Source of the DNA: Acidobacteriota bacterium
Lineage (GTDB): Bacteria; Acidobacteriota; Terriglobia; Bryobacterales; Bryobacteraceae
Direction: 5' to 3'
NCBI GenBank assembly: GCA_003223115.1
Contig: QHXW01000225.1
Location: 19,114-83,113, forward strand
Length of the DNA: 64,000 nt
Position numbers and translations under genes: made by a program. Numbering within the stretch: the first letter of the stretch is position 1; each line of letters begins with the position of its first letter. Shown piece by piece: positions 36,754 to 47,120 of this stretch. The notes under the pieces are model-generated. The model was not told the DNA's origin, did no database searches, and was given only the letters and a program-made list of their open reading frames with translations.

Positions 36754-38284
36754 GAATTCTCGCGGCTATTTGTGGCTTCCTGTCTGCGTTCGGCGTCGCT
36801 CTGCTCTGCGGACAGGCGGCTCATGACATTCGCCTGTGCCCCGACAACATCACGATTTGGGGGGCGCAGTCAACGCAACATTTTCTCGTGCTGGGCCAAC
36901 AGGCTGGCCTGGAGCGCGACGTCACTTCGAGTGCCCGGTTCTCTGTTTCGCCCGCCGGGATAGGCGAGGTCGACAAATCAGGAGTGTTCACTCCAAAAGC
37001 GAACGGTCCGGCTACGATTACAGCCGAGTTCCAGGGAAGAATAGCGAAAGCCGGCGTCCGCATAGAAGCGTTTGCAAAGCAGCGCTCCTTCAGTTTCGCG
37101 CACGACATTGCGTCGATTTTCACGAAGCGGGGATGCAACAACGCGGATTGCCACGGCAGTGTGAAAGGCCGCGGCGGATTCAAGCTCTCGATGAACGCTC
37201 AGTTCCCTCGGCAGGATTACACATTATCGTGGAAGGCGGGACCTTCCACGTGCTCACTCCCGACGTCGAGCCCAAGGTCGCGCGCATCAATATCAATGAG
37301 CCTGAAAAAAGTCTGCTGCTGAGGAAACCAACCTTTCAAGTGCCGCATGGCGGCGGGTTGCACTTCACGACCGGTTCCGCCGATTACGAAACGATTCTGA
37401 AGTGGATCCGTGCCGGCGCGCCGTATGGTGAGAATTCACAGCAGAGTGATACGACGGCAGAGCGCGTGGACGTCTTTCCCCAGCAGGTTGTGCTGAACTC
37501 CGGCGCGTGGCAGCAACTGCTGGTTACCGCGCATTTTCGAACGGGCATGGCGAAGATATCACGGATCAGGTGCGCTACATCGTCAACGACGAGGCCATCG
37601 CCCGCGCTGGCGAAGACGGTGTGATCGAGGCAAAGAAACCCGGTGAGACCGTGGTGCTGGTCCGAGCCCCCGGCCGCACCGTCAGCCTCCAAGTGGGCGT
37701 CATCGAAAAGCCGATAGCCAATTATCCAAAGCTCGAGGCCCGCAACTATATTGATGAGTCTGTGTTCGCCAAGCTTCGCAAGTTCCAGATACTGCCATCG
37801 GAGATGTCGGACGATTCGGAATTTCTCCGGCGCATCTGTCTGGATTTGACCGGCACCTTGCTTCCACCGGTATGCGTGCGCGAGTTCCTGGCCGACAAGA
37901 ATCCACGCAAACGCGAGGAGCTGATTGAACAGCAAGCTGATTGAACAGCTGTTGAACTCTCCCGAGTACGTGGATTTCTGGAGCTTTCGTTTCGGCGACC
38001 TGCTGCGCGTGACTTATAACACCGTCCAGGACCTCCGCATGACCAAGGCCTATGAGGATTGGATCGTCGAGAGCGTCGCCTCCAACAAGCCTTATGATCA
38101 GATGGCCCGCGAGCGCATCGCGGCACAAATGCCGCAGCCGCGCGAAATTTCTACTACATTACGGAGATCCAGCGGCCCGAAGTCACCATGCCAGAACTGG
38201 TTCGCGTGTTCTGGGGCCGGCGGATGGAGTGCGCGCAATGTCATGATCACCCGTTTGAGACTTGGAGCCAAAACCAGTTCTACT
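36750..38284 (+). pseudogene. DUF1549-type cytochrome with bacterial Ig-like domain, frameshifted and truncated
   Basis: The N-terminus has a signal peptide (MRILAAICGFLSAFGVALLC), an Ig-like domain (FSVSPAGIGEVDKSGVFTPKANG) and a cytochrome c motif CNNADCHGS. After a shift near 37220 it continues TFHVLTPDVEPKVARININ and HFTTGSADYETILKWI. A shift near 37536 leads to EDITDQVRYIVNDEA, then YIDESVFAKLRKF, the DUF1549 start. A 16-bp tandem duplication (37923-37950 region) and another shift near 38146 follow. The last recognisable part is VFWGRRMECAQCHDHPFETW, ending at a junction near 38284; the DUF1553 half is missing. Confidence 0.85.
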
Positions 38285-38289
38285 CGCCA

Positions 38290-38941
38290 TCTCTCCTTGT
38301 GGTTGTGGAATAGGGTGCGCAGCGAATTGGTGGGAGCTTACCGAATCGGCAGCGCAGATGAGATTCTTAGCCTGTTTGGCCTGAGAGGACTGTATACCAG
38401 CACCCTGTTCCATTACGATTCGGAATTCTTTCGGCGGATTGGGCCGGCCCTGGAGCTGGGACGCTCGTTCATCCGGCCCGAGTATCAACGTCTTTAACGC
38501 CGCTGCTGCTGTTGGCCGCCCGTTCATGGTCAACTCAGGAGGCAACCTGAGCAACGCGATCGACAAGTTTGGCGCCGCAACGGCCCTGCCGACTGTGATT
38601 GGAACACCGCTTCTGGTAGAGAACGTTGACTGCTGGTTCTACGCCTCCCGCAACCAGGCTTGCGGTGCGCTCGCATCGAACGCGACAGATGCTTTCGCAT
38701 TGCAGCAGCTGCGGGCTCCGGGAACAAAGTCTTCGATTTCGCCATCCACCGGGAATTCCCGATCCGGGAAGCCACAGCCTTGAAGCCACAGCCTTGGAGT
38801 TCCGGTGGGAGATTTTCAACCTGACCAACACTGTGCAGTTTGGCTTCCCGAACCGCGACTTCAGCAGCAGCGCCGCAGGCACCATCAACCCTCGCCAGCG
38901 ACCCGCACCTGATGCAATTCGCTCTTCGGCTGAAGTTCTAA
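38290..38941 (+). pseudogene. C-terminal remnant of a TonB-dependent receptor
   Basis: Recognisable pieces are GGNLSNAIDKFG, DCWFYASRNQACGALASNATDAFAL, VFDFAIHREFPIREATAL and the barrel strand EFRWEIFNLTNTVQFGFPN. A final shifted MQFALRLKF stop at 38941 is a typical receptor terminus. A 14-bp tandem duplication (GAAGCCACAGCCTT twice, about 38768-38796) breaks the frame. The part before 38500 is too degraded to assign. Confidence 0.75.
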
Positions 38942-38964
38942 AACCCCGGTATGATGGAACCCTC

Positions 38965-40033
38965 ATGACCACCAGGACCGTCGCTGCATTCTGTGCACTG
39001 TTGTTGGCAGCTCAGAATATCGCTGCCTGGGGTGTGCGAGGTCACACGCTCGCCAACCTCGCCGCAGTTGAAATGATCCCGTCAAACTGACCCATTTTTT
39101 GAAGGCGTATAAGGCTTACATCGGACATCTGGGGACCATTTCCGACACGTGGCGCAGCGTGGCCGAAGCGTACTTGCGGATCTCCGAAGATGCGAACCAT
39201 AGCTGGTACACCGAGGGCTTCGATTTCATTCCTGAGCCGGCATTCGCGAACCGAGTTTATCCTTCGCGTCCACGACGAATATCTGCGGGTCAGCAAGACC
39301 GATCCCGAGCGCGCGAAACTGTTGAACATTCGCTACACGGGCCTCCAGGCTTACTCGATCATCGAGGGCTATGAGCGTATGAAAGCCGGCATGCGGCTCT
39401 ATCGCCACGTTTTCGATCAGGATTCGCGGCCGTTTTCTAATATCTCCTCGCTTTACAGGCAGATTTCGCAGGCATTCCCGCATTTCAGGATGCCGAACGG
39501 GTCAAGGAGATGCTCACCACCGACATCGCGTTTTATATGGGATGGCTCGGCCATTATGTAGCCGATGCCGCCATGCCGCTCCACGACTCGATTCATCACG
39601 ATGACTGCGTCGGCGACAACCCCAAAGGATACACACGTGATCCGAACATTCACGGACGGTTCGAATCTGAATTTGTGGATCTGATTGCCACCACTGAGTC
39701 GAACCTGACGAAGTACGTGCCGCGAGAAGCGCGGTATCTGGACAACGCGTGGCGGCTGCGCTAAATTACTCGCTCGATGCACGTAATTTCGTGGAAGACG
39801 TCTACAGGTTGGATCGTGCCGGAGCGTTTCGGGACAAGGATAACCAGGAAGCGCGAGCTGGTCTATAAGAGGATCGCGGCAGGAGCAACTTTTCTGCGGG
39901 ACTTAGCGTACACGGCCTGGGTCGAAAGCGCGAAGCCGTTCCACAGGTGGAGCCTATCTATCAACCGCACAATCCTCGAAATCCGCATTACACTCCAGCG
40001 GCTGGTTCGGCGCCAGCCCGGCGCAATAGTTGA
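38965..40033 (+). pseudogene. S1/P1-nuclease-like (zinc phospholipase C fold) exported enzyme with several frameshifts
   Basis: ATG 38965 opens a signal peptide ending in AQNIAAWGVRGHTLANLAAVEMI. The mature N-terminal Trp and nearby His are metal ligands in S1/P1 nucleases. Later pieces carry EDANHSWYTEGFDF, WLGHYVADAAMPLHDS (the H-x3-D and H ligands) and HGRFESEFVDL. The frame breaks near 39084, 39245, 39485, 39757 (GG for GGG) and 39930. The C-terminal tail YQPHNPRNPHYTPAAGS ends at 40033. It would cleave nucleic acids or phospholipids outside the cell membrane. Confidence 0.78.
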
Positions 40034-40049
40034 GGTTCGCCGCAGCCCC

Positions 40050-40229
40050 GCAGCGCAGCCGCTCCGGCTAAATGCCCGCGACAGCCGTGCCATCAGTGCG
40101 CCGAGCGCGCAGGCCAGCGCGAAAAAGCACGCGCGTTCTAGGCAAACCCGTTTGTGAAGAGTGGTCGATTCGTGCACTTTTCTTGCACACGTCGCTCTGT
40201 TTTCACGAAGCTGCAGTATACACTCACGC
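40050..40229 (-). repeat. Degenerate second copy of the GH78 upstream region and signal peptide
   Basis: On the minus strand a GTG opens VHESTTLHKRVCLERACFFALACALG, which parallels VHGAGTPQRRVFLRRARFFALAYALG of the GH78 protein (shown in part). In a shifted frame ERLRC follows, and then similarity stops. The copy ends where the nuclease pseudogene begins, so it is a partial segmental duplication or the stump of a lost GH78 paralogue. Confidence 0.68.
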
Positions 40230-40236
40230 GCCGGCA

Positions 40237-40269
40237 GTCCGTGTCGAGGTCCGTGTCGTGTCCGTGTCG
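40237..40269. repeat. Three tandem GTCCGTGTCG units upstream of a receptor promoter
   Basis: GTCCGTGTCG occurs at 40237, 40249 and 40260, with a degenerate fourth start at 40273. It ends nine bases before the -35 box of the receptor gene, where an activator or repressor could bind. Confidence 0.6.
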
Positions 40270-40277
40270 GTCGTCCG

Positions 40278-40306
40278 TTGACATCGGCTTACGATGGTAG
40301 TATAAG
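40278..40306 (+). promoter_or_regulatory. Sigma-70 promoter of the TonB-dependent receptor gene
   Basis: TTGACA (40278-40283) and TATAAG (40301-40306) are separated by exactly 17 bases. The start codon ATG 40340 is about 27 bases past the expected transcription start, with GGGAGG (40329-40334) as the ribosome-binding site. Confidence 0.75.
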
Positions 40307-40339
40307 TGCCTCCACATTGGACACGAACGGGAGGCTGTT

Positions 40340-43300
40340 ATGTCGACCTTTTTCTACAGGTTCTGCCTGTTCGCTCTGTGCTTCGTTATTCTGGCTGCTC
40401 AGATTGGCTTCGGACAAAGTTCAAATGCTACCCTTACCGGCGTGGTTTCGGACCCGGCGGGAGCCGTGGTTCCCGGCGCCGAGGTAAAACTGACGAACAC
40501 AGCCACTGGAACGGTCACCAGCCTGAGCACCGCTACCGACGGTCTTTTCTCGTTTCCCAACCTGCAGCAGTCAACCTACGATCTGCAGGTGGCTGCGAAG
40601 GGGTTCCGGGACTTCGTGCAGAAAGGCATCACGGTCCATCTGAATGAATCGGTCCGAGTGCCGGTCATGCTCCAGGTAGGGACAGCCGAACAGACGATCG
40701 AAGTGGTTGCCGACGCCTCCCCGTTAAACTTCGAAACCGGCGAGGTCAAAGGAGCCATCGCACGTACGGAAATAGAAACTCTCCCTCTGCAGGTCGCGGG
40801 TGGCCAGCGTTCGGCCGCTGTATTCGTAACCCTTTTGCCAGGCGTGAATGCGGGAGGCACTGCAGACGCTTTCACGGCACGCTTCAACGGCGGCCAACTG
40901 TTTTCCGATGAAGCCGTTCTCGACGGCGTCAGCATGATGGAAGGGCTCTTGAGCCAGAGCGGCATGGTCGCCATCCACAACGACTTCCCCATCTCGCCCG
41001 AATCGGTCGGTGAAATCAGCGTCCTGATGTCCAACTTCGATCCGCAATACGGGTCGTCAGCCGCCGCTGTAATTGTTGCCAGCACGAAGGAAGGCACCAA
41101 TAATCTACACGGCGGAGTGTATGAGTACCATCGCAACAGCTTCTTCAATGCGCGCCAGTTCGGTGTCGCCCGCAAATCGAAGGACTTGGAAAACGACTTC
41201 GGGGCCTACACCGGCGGCCCACTCAAACTGCCGTTGTTCTGGTCTGCCCGGAAGAAGTCGTACTATTTCGTCAACTTCGAAGGTTACCGCTCGGTGGGTT
41301 CTACCAACAAGCCGATTCTGACTGTTCCCACAGAAAAAATGCGTAAGGGCGATTTCAGCGAATGGCCGAATCCGATTTTCGACCCCGACACAACCCGAAC
41401 GGTCAACGGCAAGAGCGTGCGCAATCAGTTCATGGGTTGTGACGGTAAGACGCCCAACGTGATCTGCCCCACGGATCCGCGCCTCGCGGCTTCTCTCGCG
41501 CCAGGATGGCTGAAATTCGTTCCGACGCCCAACCGTCCCGGGATAAGCGCGAATTGGGAATCTCCAAACGGCCTGGCGAGCTCGCTTAATGCGAACACTG
41601 ATCAGTGGGACGTCCGCGGGGACCAATACTTTGGCGACAATGACCACTTCTCTTTGACGTATCACTACCGCGGTACGCTTCCGTTCACCCAACACGCATT
41701 TCCCGCGGTTATCGACGGGAGCCAAACACGCATACCGAACTACAGTCACGTGGCCCGATTCAACTACGATCACACTTTCCAGCCAACTCTGCTGAATCAC
41801 TTCGCGGCAGGTTATCTCGATCTTCCCACAAAGCTCTACACCTCGAGTGACTGTTGTGTGAGCCAGCTCCCGTTGATCCCCGGCGTCTACAATCACGCGC
41901 ACGCTTCGGGCATCAGTTTCAGCGAATATGACGGCTATGGAGGCTCGGGAGACTTTTACACCCGGCGGCCGACCTGGGTCTTCAACGACACGCTGACCTG
42001 GGTGCGCGGAAAGCATTCGCTGCATTTTGGCGGCGAATACCGCAATGTTCAATATCCAACCCATACCGAAGCCAATGGCGCGGGGAGCTTTTTCTTCTCG
42101 GATCTGAATACGGGTCTTCTCGGAATCCCCAGCGGGAATTCTATGGCCAGCTTTCTTTTGGGTGACGTGGCCTCCGCCAGCGCAACATTCTATACTCTGC
42201 CCGATTGGAAACCAAAGGGCGACGCGTTTGGCTGGTTCGTTTCCGATAACTGGAAGGCGACGAGCAAGCTGAGCCTTACGCTCGGTCTGCGTTGGGATGT
42301 GTTTGAACCATCGGTAGAGAAAAAAGATCGGACTTCGTTTTTCGACCCGGTTGGCCCGAACCCAGGAGCCGGCGGCCGACCCGGAAGGCTGGCGTTCGCC
42401 GGAAAGAAGTGGGGCGATGCCAGCTATGGCGACCGGCACCCGGAAAAAAGTTTCCATAAGGGCTTTGGTCCGCGCCTGGGTCTGGCGTACGCCCTGAACC
42501 AGAAAAATGTAGTTCGCGCCGGCTACGGCCTCTTTTTCGAGCAGAATTTCTACCCTGGGTGGAATGGCGGCATCGCCACCGATGGATTCAATGCCAATGT
42601 GTCCTTCAATAGCTCGCTGGGCGGTCTGCAGCCCGCGTTTCTGCTTCAGAACGGCTTCCCGCAAAACTTCGCGCATCCGCCGTTCATCAATTCGACTTAT
42701 TTAAACGGACAGAATGCGCCTAACTATCGTCCCCTGGACGCCAATCAGCTCCCATATGCCCAGCAGTGGAACCTGTCGCTCGAGCACCAGTTCACAGAGA
42801 ACACGTATGTGGCAGTCGCTTACGTCGGAAATAAAGGGACTCGCCTTCTTTCCCAGATCGCCCCGGTCAACGCTCTGAACCCCAGCCTGCTCTCCATGGG
42901 CAATCACCTTTATGATCAATTCGAGCCTGGCCAGACGCAACTGGACGGTGTGTCCATTCCTTACTCCGGTTGGGTGGAACAAATGACCGGTTGCGCGCCG
43001 TCGGTGGCACAGGCGCTGCTGCCGTACCCGCAGTATTGCGGCAACATTTACGGCCAAAACGAAAACGTCGGCAACTCCACCTATAACTCCCTGCAGATCA
43101 AAGCAGAGAAACGCTTCTCGCACGGCGTTTGGATGCTGGCTTCCTACACGTGGTCGAAGACTATCACCGACGCCGAGAGCGCGCAAAGTGCGACCGGGGC
43201 GTGGAGCGGCTTGACCGGCGTGATCTCGCCCTTCGAACGAAAACGGAATAAGTCACTGGCTTCAAGCGATGTCCCGCAGATCCTGTCGGTGTCCTTCACT

Positions 43301-43858
43301 TACCAATTGCCTTTCGGTACGGGCAAGCGCTTCCTGAGCAAGAGCTCCCTGCTGGACAAAGTAGTAGGTGGGTGGGAACTGACCAGCATCATCCGCTATT
43401 CGTCGGGTCAGCCGATTTATTTCCGTTCGAGCAACTGCAATATTCCGGGACAGTTTGCCATGGGCTGCATTCCAGCCTTCCTGCCTGGCGGAAACCCCTT
43501 CGCCCAGGACAAGAGTCAATTTGATGTCAACAAACCGCTATTCAACGCGTCCGCCTTCCAACCCGCCAACATCTTTAACTTTTACGGCGGAGCGGGACCG
43601 CGTGTCTCGAGCATTCGCGGATTTGGATATCACAACGAAGACCTGGGGCTAACCAAGAAGACGCAAATCACCGAAAGAATATCGCTGCAGATTCGCGCGG
43701 AGGCCTTCAACGTGTGGAACTGGCACATTTTCACGGCATCGAACTTTTCCGGCTTCAATCCGGTGAACACCGATGTGGCTAGCCCGTCGTTTGGGATGTG
43801 GGGCGGAAGCGTCAGTGCTCCGCGGAACATTCAGCTGGGTGCGAAAATCGTCTTCTGA
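40340..43858 (+). CDS. TonB-dependent receptor, Oar-like, with N-terminal carboxypeptidase-regulatory domain
   Basis: MSTFFYRFCLFALCFVIL begins a signal peptide. The beta-sandwich domain follows (about 30-115: ATLTGVVSDPAGAVVPGAEV), then the plug with EVVADASPLNFETGEVKGAI, VGEISVLMSNFDPQYGSSAAA and GTNNLHGGVYEYHRNSFF. The barrel runs to RNIQLGAKIVF at residue 1172, with the terminal Phe. It is full length with no frameshift. A strong promoter, a tandem repeat and a partial GH78 copy lie upstream; the PSD1 cytochrome gene lies downstream after about 95 bases. The ligand cannot be deduced, but the family handles large substrates such as glycans or peptides. Confidence 0.93.
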   Translation: MSTFFYRFCLFALCFVILAAQIGFGQSSNATLTGVVSDPAGAVVPGAEVKLTNTATGTVTSLSTATDGLFSFPNLQQSTYDLQVAAKGFRDFVQKGITVHLNESVRVPVMLQVGTAEQTIEVVADASPLNFETGEVKGAIARTEIETLPLQVAGGQRSAAVFVTLLPGVNAGGTADAFTARFNGGQLFSDEAVLDGVSMMEGLLSQSGMVAIHNDFPISPESVGEISVLMSNFDPQYGSSAAAVIVASTKEGTNNLHGGVYEYHRNSFFNARQFGVARKSKDLENDFGAYTGGPLKLPLFWSARKKSYYFVNFEGYRSVGSTNKPILTVPTEKMRKGDFSEWPNPIFDPDTTRTVNGKSVRNQFMGCDGKTPNVICPTDPRLAASLAPGWLKFVPTPNRPGISANWESPNGLASSLNANTDQWDVRGDQYFGDNDHFSLTYHYRGTLPFTQHAFPAVIDGSQTRIPNYSHVARFNYDHTFQPTLLNHFAAGYLDLPTKLYTSSDCCVSQLPLIPGVYNHAHASGISFSEYDGYGGSGDFYTRRPTWVFNDTLTWVRGKHSLHFGGEYRNVQYPTHTEANGAGSFFFSDLNTGLLGIPSGNSMASFLLGDVASASATFYTLPDWKPKGDAFGWFVSDNWKATSKLSLTLGLRWDVFEPSVEKKDRTSFFDPVGPNPGAGGRPGRLAFAGKKWGDASYGDRHPEKSFHKGFGPRLGLAYALNQKNVVRAGYGLFFEQNFYPGWNGGIATDGFNANVSFNSSLGGLQPAFLLQNGFPQNFAHPPFINSTYLNGQNAPNYRPLDANQLPYAQQWNLSLEHQFTENTYVAVAYVGNKGTRLLSQIAPVNALNPSLLSMGNHLYDQFEPGQTQLDGVSIPYSGWVEQMTGCAPSVAQALLPYPQYCGNIYGQNENVGNSTYNSLQIKAEKRFSHGVWMLASYTWSKTITDAESAQSATGAWSGLTGVISPFERKRNKSLASSDVPQILSVSFTYQLPFGTGKRFLSKSSLLDKVVGGWELTSIIRYSSGQPIYFRSSNCNIPGQFAMGCIPAFLPGGNPFAQDKSQFDVNKPLFNASAFQPANIFNFYGGAGPRVSSIRGFGYHNEDLGLTKKTQITERISLQIRAEAFNVWNWHIFTASNFSGFNPVNTDVASPSFGMWGGSVSAPRNIQLGAKIVF

Positions 43859-43951
43859 TCGGCGAATGGCTTTGCCGGCGGGATGATCCGCGGCGGAACC
43901 AAATGTTACAATCCGCTTACGCTGGCAATGAGTGGCCTGACTACCAGAAAC

Positions 43952-46900
43952 ATGAAAAATCGACCAAGAACACGAATGAGTTGGGCGGGTGCGCTCGGCC
44001 TTATTTTTCTATTTATAAACTCCGCGCCGGGTCCACGAGCACAGGCACAAACAGCGGCATCCACCAAAATCGATTTCTCGAAAGACATCCAGCCGATCTT
44101 TGAGACCTTCTGCTATGCCTGCCATGGCCCGAAATTGCAAATGTCGGGATTGCGGCTGGACTCGGCGAAGGCGGCACTCGCCGGCGGCCAATCGAGTGTT
44201 GTCATCGTTCCGGGCAAGGCGGCAGAGAGCGCACTATACCGCCGTGTCGCCGGCATCGGCGAACAAGTTCGCATGCCCATGAACGGCAAACCGCTCGAAG
44301 ATGCACAGATCGCCCGGATACAGGTGTGGATCGATCAGGGCGCCGAGTGGCCGGAGAACGCTCGCGTCGAAACCTCGCCGCAGAAGAAGCATTGGGCGTA
44401 TATTCCGCCCACGCGGCCGGCGCTGCCGAAAGTCGCGAACAAGGCCTGGCCGAAAACTCCCATCGATCAATTCGTTCTGGCGCGCCTGGAGAAAGAAGGA
44501 TCGTCCCCGAGTCCGGAAGCCGATCGCGTGACACTCTTGCGCCGGCTCAGCCTGGACCTCATCGGGTTGCCGCCGTCTGTCGAAGAGGTGGATTCGTTTT
44601 TGAACGACCGCGGCCGCAACGCATACGAAAAGCAGGTGGACCGGCTGCTGAACTCTCCGCATTATGGCGAGCGTTGGGGACGGCTCTGGCTGGATGCGGC
44701 GCGCTACGCCGATTCGGATGGTTACGAGAAGGACAAGCAGCGCTGGGTCTGGTTCTACCGCGATTGGGTGATCAACGCGCTCAACCACGATCTGCCGTAC
44801 GATCAGTTCGTCATTGACCAGATCGCGGGCGATGAGTTGCCCAATGCCACGCAGGACCAGATTGTCGCCACCGGGTTTCTGCGTAATTCCATGATCAACG
44901 AGGAAGGCGGCATCGATCCGGAGCAGTTCCGCATGGAATCCATGTTCGATCGCATGGACGCCATCGGCAAGGGCATATTGGGCGTGACCATTCAGTGCGC
45001 CCAATGCCACAACCACAAGTTCGATCCGCTCACGCAGGAAGAGTATTACCGCCTGTTCGCGTTCCTCAACAACTCGCACGAAGCCAACATTGCCGTATAT
45101 ACGACCGAAGAGCAGGCCAAACGCGCGGAGATTTTCCGGCGTACTCGGGAGGTCGAGGCGGATATCCAGCGACGTAACCCGGCTTGGACCGATCGCATGC
45201 AGGCCTGGGAAGAAAAAGTGAAAACGGATCAGCCGGAGTGGACCGTAGTGCGGCCCGAGATCGAAGACATTTCGACGGGCGGACAACGTTACCTCCCGAT
45301 GAAAGACGGTTCACTGCTGGCTCAGGGATATGCGCCAACCAAACACCGTGTGAAGCTGATTGCGAAAACCGATCTGCAGAACATCACCGCGTTCCGGCTG
45401 GAACTTCTGAACGATCCGAACTTGCCGCGAGGAGGCCCGGGGCGTTCCATAAAAGGGACAAGCGCGCTCACCGAGTTTGAAGTGGAGACCGCTGCGGCAA
45501 ACGCGCCGGAGAAGACGGCCAAGGTCAAATTTAGCAAAGCCACCGCGGACATCAATCCGCCCGAGACGCCGCTGGACGCGATCTACGATGACAAGAGCGG
45601 AAAGCGTCGAGTCACAGGTCGGGTCGAATTCGCGATCGACGGCAATGAGGACACAGCCTGGGGCATCGATGCGGGTCCCGGACTCCGTAACCAGCCGCGC
45701 AAAGCCGTATTCACGGCCGCTGCTCCTGTTTCGAATGCGGGCGGGACGATCCTTACTTTTTATTTGAGCCAGAAACACGGCGGCTGGAATAGCGACGACA
45801 ATCAAAACCATAATCTCGGGCGATTCCGGCTCGCGATCACTACCGCCGCGAATGCCATTGCCGACCCTTTGCCGCAAGCGGTCCGCGATGTACTCGCCAT
45901 TCCGCGGGAGCAGCGCACTCCAGCGCAGATTGCTACAGTGTTCGGCTACTGGCGTACGACGGTTCCCGACTGGCGCGAATCGAACGCGAAGATTGCGGAT
46001 TTATGGCGCGAGCATCCCGAAGCATCAACGCAACTGGTGCTCGAGGAGCGCGACGAGCCGCGCGAGACGCACATCCTGACCCGCGGTGACTTTCTTAAGC
46101 GGACCAAACTCGTCACTCCGGGTGTGCCGGCATTCTTGAATCCCCAGCCCCAAGGCTCCGCGCCCCCGCGTCTGACTTTCGCGCGGTGGCTGGTGGACCG
46201 CAATTCTCCCACTACGGCGCGAGCGTTTGTGAATCGTACGTGGCAGGCTTACTTCGGCATCGGCCTGGTGGCAACCGCCGAAGATCTCGGCAGGCAGAGC
46301 GAAGTGCCGTCTCACCCCGAGCTTCTCGACTGGCTGGCAGTCGAATTCATGGACCGCAACTGGAGCATGAAGGCCGTGCACCGGCTGATTGTGACCTCTG
46401 CAACTTACCGCCAATCGTCGCGGGTGACACCGCAGATTTACAAGCGCGATCCTTACAACCGTCTCCTCTCCCATGCGCCGCGTATTCGCGTTGATGGCGA
46501 AATCGTACGCGACATTGCTCTCTCCGCTAGCGGCCTGCTGAATCCAAAGATCGGAGGCCCCAGCGTCTACTCACCGGCGCCTGAATTTTTATTCCTTCCA
46601 CCGGCCAGTTACGGCCCGAAGATCTGGAAAGAGGCAAGCGGGCCAGACCGCTACCGGCGTGCGCTTTATACATTCCGATACCGCAGTGTCCCTTACCCCA
46701 TGCTGCAGAATTTCGACGCTCCCAACGGCGATATTTCCTGCGTGCGGCGCGCCCGGTCCAACACTCCTTTGCAGGCATTGACCACGCTGAACGAGACGCT
46801 GTTCATGGAATCCGCGCAGTCGCTGGCTCTTCGCAGTTTGCGCGACGGCGGCGTGACGGACCAAGCCCGATTAACCTACGCGTTTCAACGGTGCCTTGCC

Positions 46901-47119
46901 AGAAAGCCCACCGAGCCCGAGTTGGCCGAGTTGCTGCGGCTGCTGAACAAGCAAAAGCAGCGGCTGACCGAAGGCTGGCTGAGCGCGTTGAATCTGGCGG
47001 GAATCGACGCAACGCATCCGCTCAAGCTTCCGCAAGGAACCACGCCTGTGCAACTCGCGGCCATGACGGTGGTATCGCGGGTGCTGCTGAATCTAGACGA
47101 AACCATCACGAAGGAATAG
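43952..47119 (+). CDS. PSD1 and planctomycete-type cytochrome c domain protein (DUF1549/DUF1553)
   Basis: The signal peptide ([21 protein letters not shown]) is followed by a PSCyt1 heme-binding region with CYACH at about residue 55 of the mature part, DUF1549 ([36 protein letters not shown]) and a second CXXCH-like motif [13 protein letters not shown] beta-rich insert occupies about 430-640, and DUF1553 ([35 protein letters not shown]) closes the protein. Length is about 1055, as usual. The frame is open from 43883, so the start is inferred from the signal. One base separates it from the DUF1501 gene. It is thought to act in periplasmic oxidation linked to polymer breakdown; the reaction is unknown. 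Confidence 0.93.
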   Translation: MKNRPRTRMSWAGALGLIFLFINSAPGPRAQAQTAASTKIDFSKDIQPIFETFCYACHGPKLQMSGLRLDSAKAALAGGQSSVVIVPGKAAESALYRRVAGIGEQVRMPMNGKPLEDAQIARIQVWIDQGAEWPENARVETSPQKKHWAYIPPTRPALPKVANKAWPKTPIDQFVLARLEKEGSSPSPEADRVTLLRRLSLDLIGLPPSVEEVDSFLNDRGRNAYEKQVDRLLNSPHYGERWGRLWLDAARYADSDGYEKDKQRWVWFYRDWVINALNHDLPYDQFVIDQIAGDELPNATQDQIVATGFLRNSMINEEGGIDPEQFRMESMFDRMDAIGKGILGVTIQCAQCHNHKFDPLTQEEYYRLFAFLNNSHEANIAVYTTEEQAKRAEIFRRTREVEADIQRRNPAWTDRMQAWEEKVKTDQPEWTVVRPEIEDISTGGQRYLPMKDGSLLAQGYAPTKHRVKLIAKTDLQNITAFRLELLNDPNLPRGGPGRSIKGTSALTEFEVETAAANAPEKTAKVKFSKATADINPPETPLDAIYDDKSGKRRVTGRVEFAIDGNEDTAWGIDAGPGLRNQPRKAVFTAAAPVSNAGGTILTFYLSQKHGGWNSDDNQNHNLGRFRLAITTAANAIADPLPQAVRDVLAIPREQRTPAQIATVFGYWRTTVPDWRESNAKIADLWREHPEASTQLVLEERDEPRETHILTRGDFLKRTKLVTPGVPAFLNPQPQGSAPPRLTFARWLVDRNSPTTARAFVNRTWQAYFGIGLVATAEDLGRQSEVPSHPELLDWLAVEFMDRNWSMKAVHRLIVTSATYRQSSRVTPQIYKRDPYNRLLSHAPRIRVDGEIVRDIALSASGLLNPKIGGPSVYSPAPEFLFLPPASYGPKIWKEASGPDRYRRALYTFRYRSVPYPMLQNFDAPNGDISCVRRARSNTPLQALTTLNETLFMESAQSLALRSLRDGGVTDQARLTYAFQRCLARKPTEPELAELLRLLNKQKQRLTEGWLSALNLAGIDATHPLKLPQGTTPVQLAAMTVVSRVLLNLDETITKE

Positions 47120-47120
47120 C

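Noticed and set aside
41105..42676. A 523-codon open frame antisense to the TonB-dependent receptor
   Set aside because: It lies wholly within a convincing receptor gene; long antisense frames are common in GC-rich genes. The translation is Arg/Val-rich without recognisable domains.
44234..45286. A 350-codon open frame antisense to the PSD1 cytochrome gene
   Set aside because: It shadows well-conserved DUF1549 motifs and has no recognisable domain of its own.
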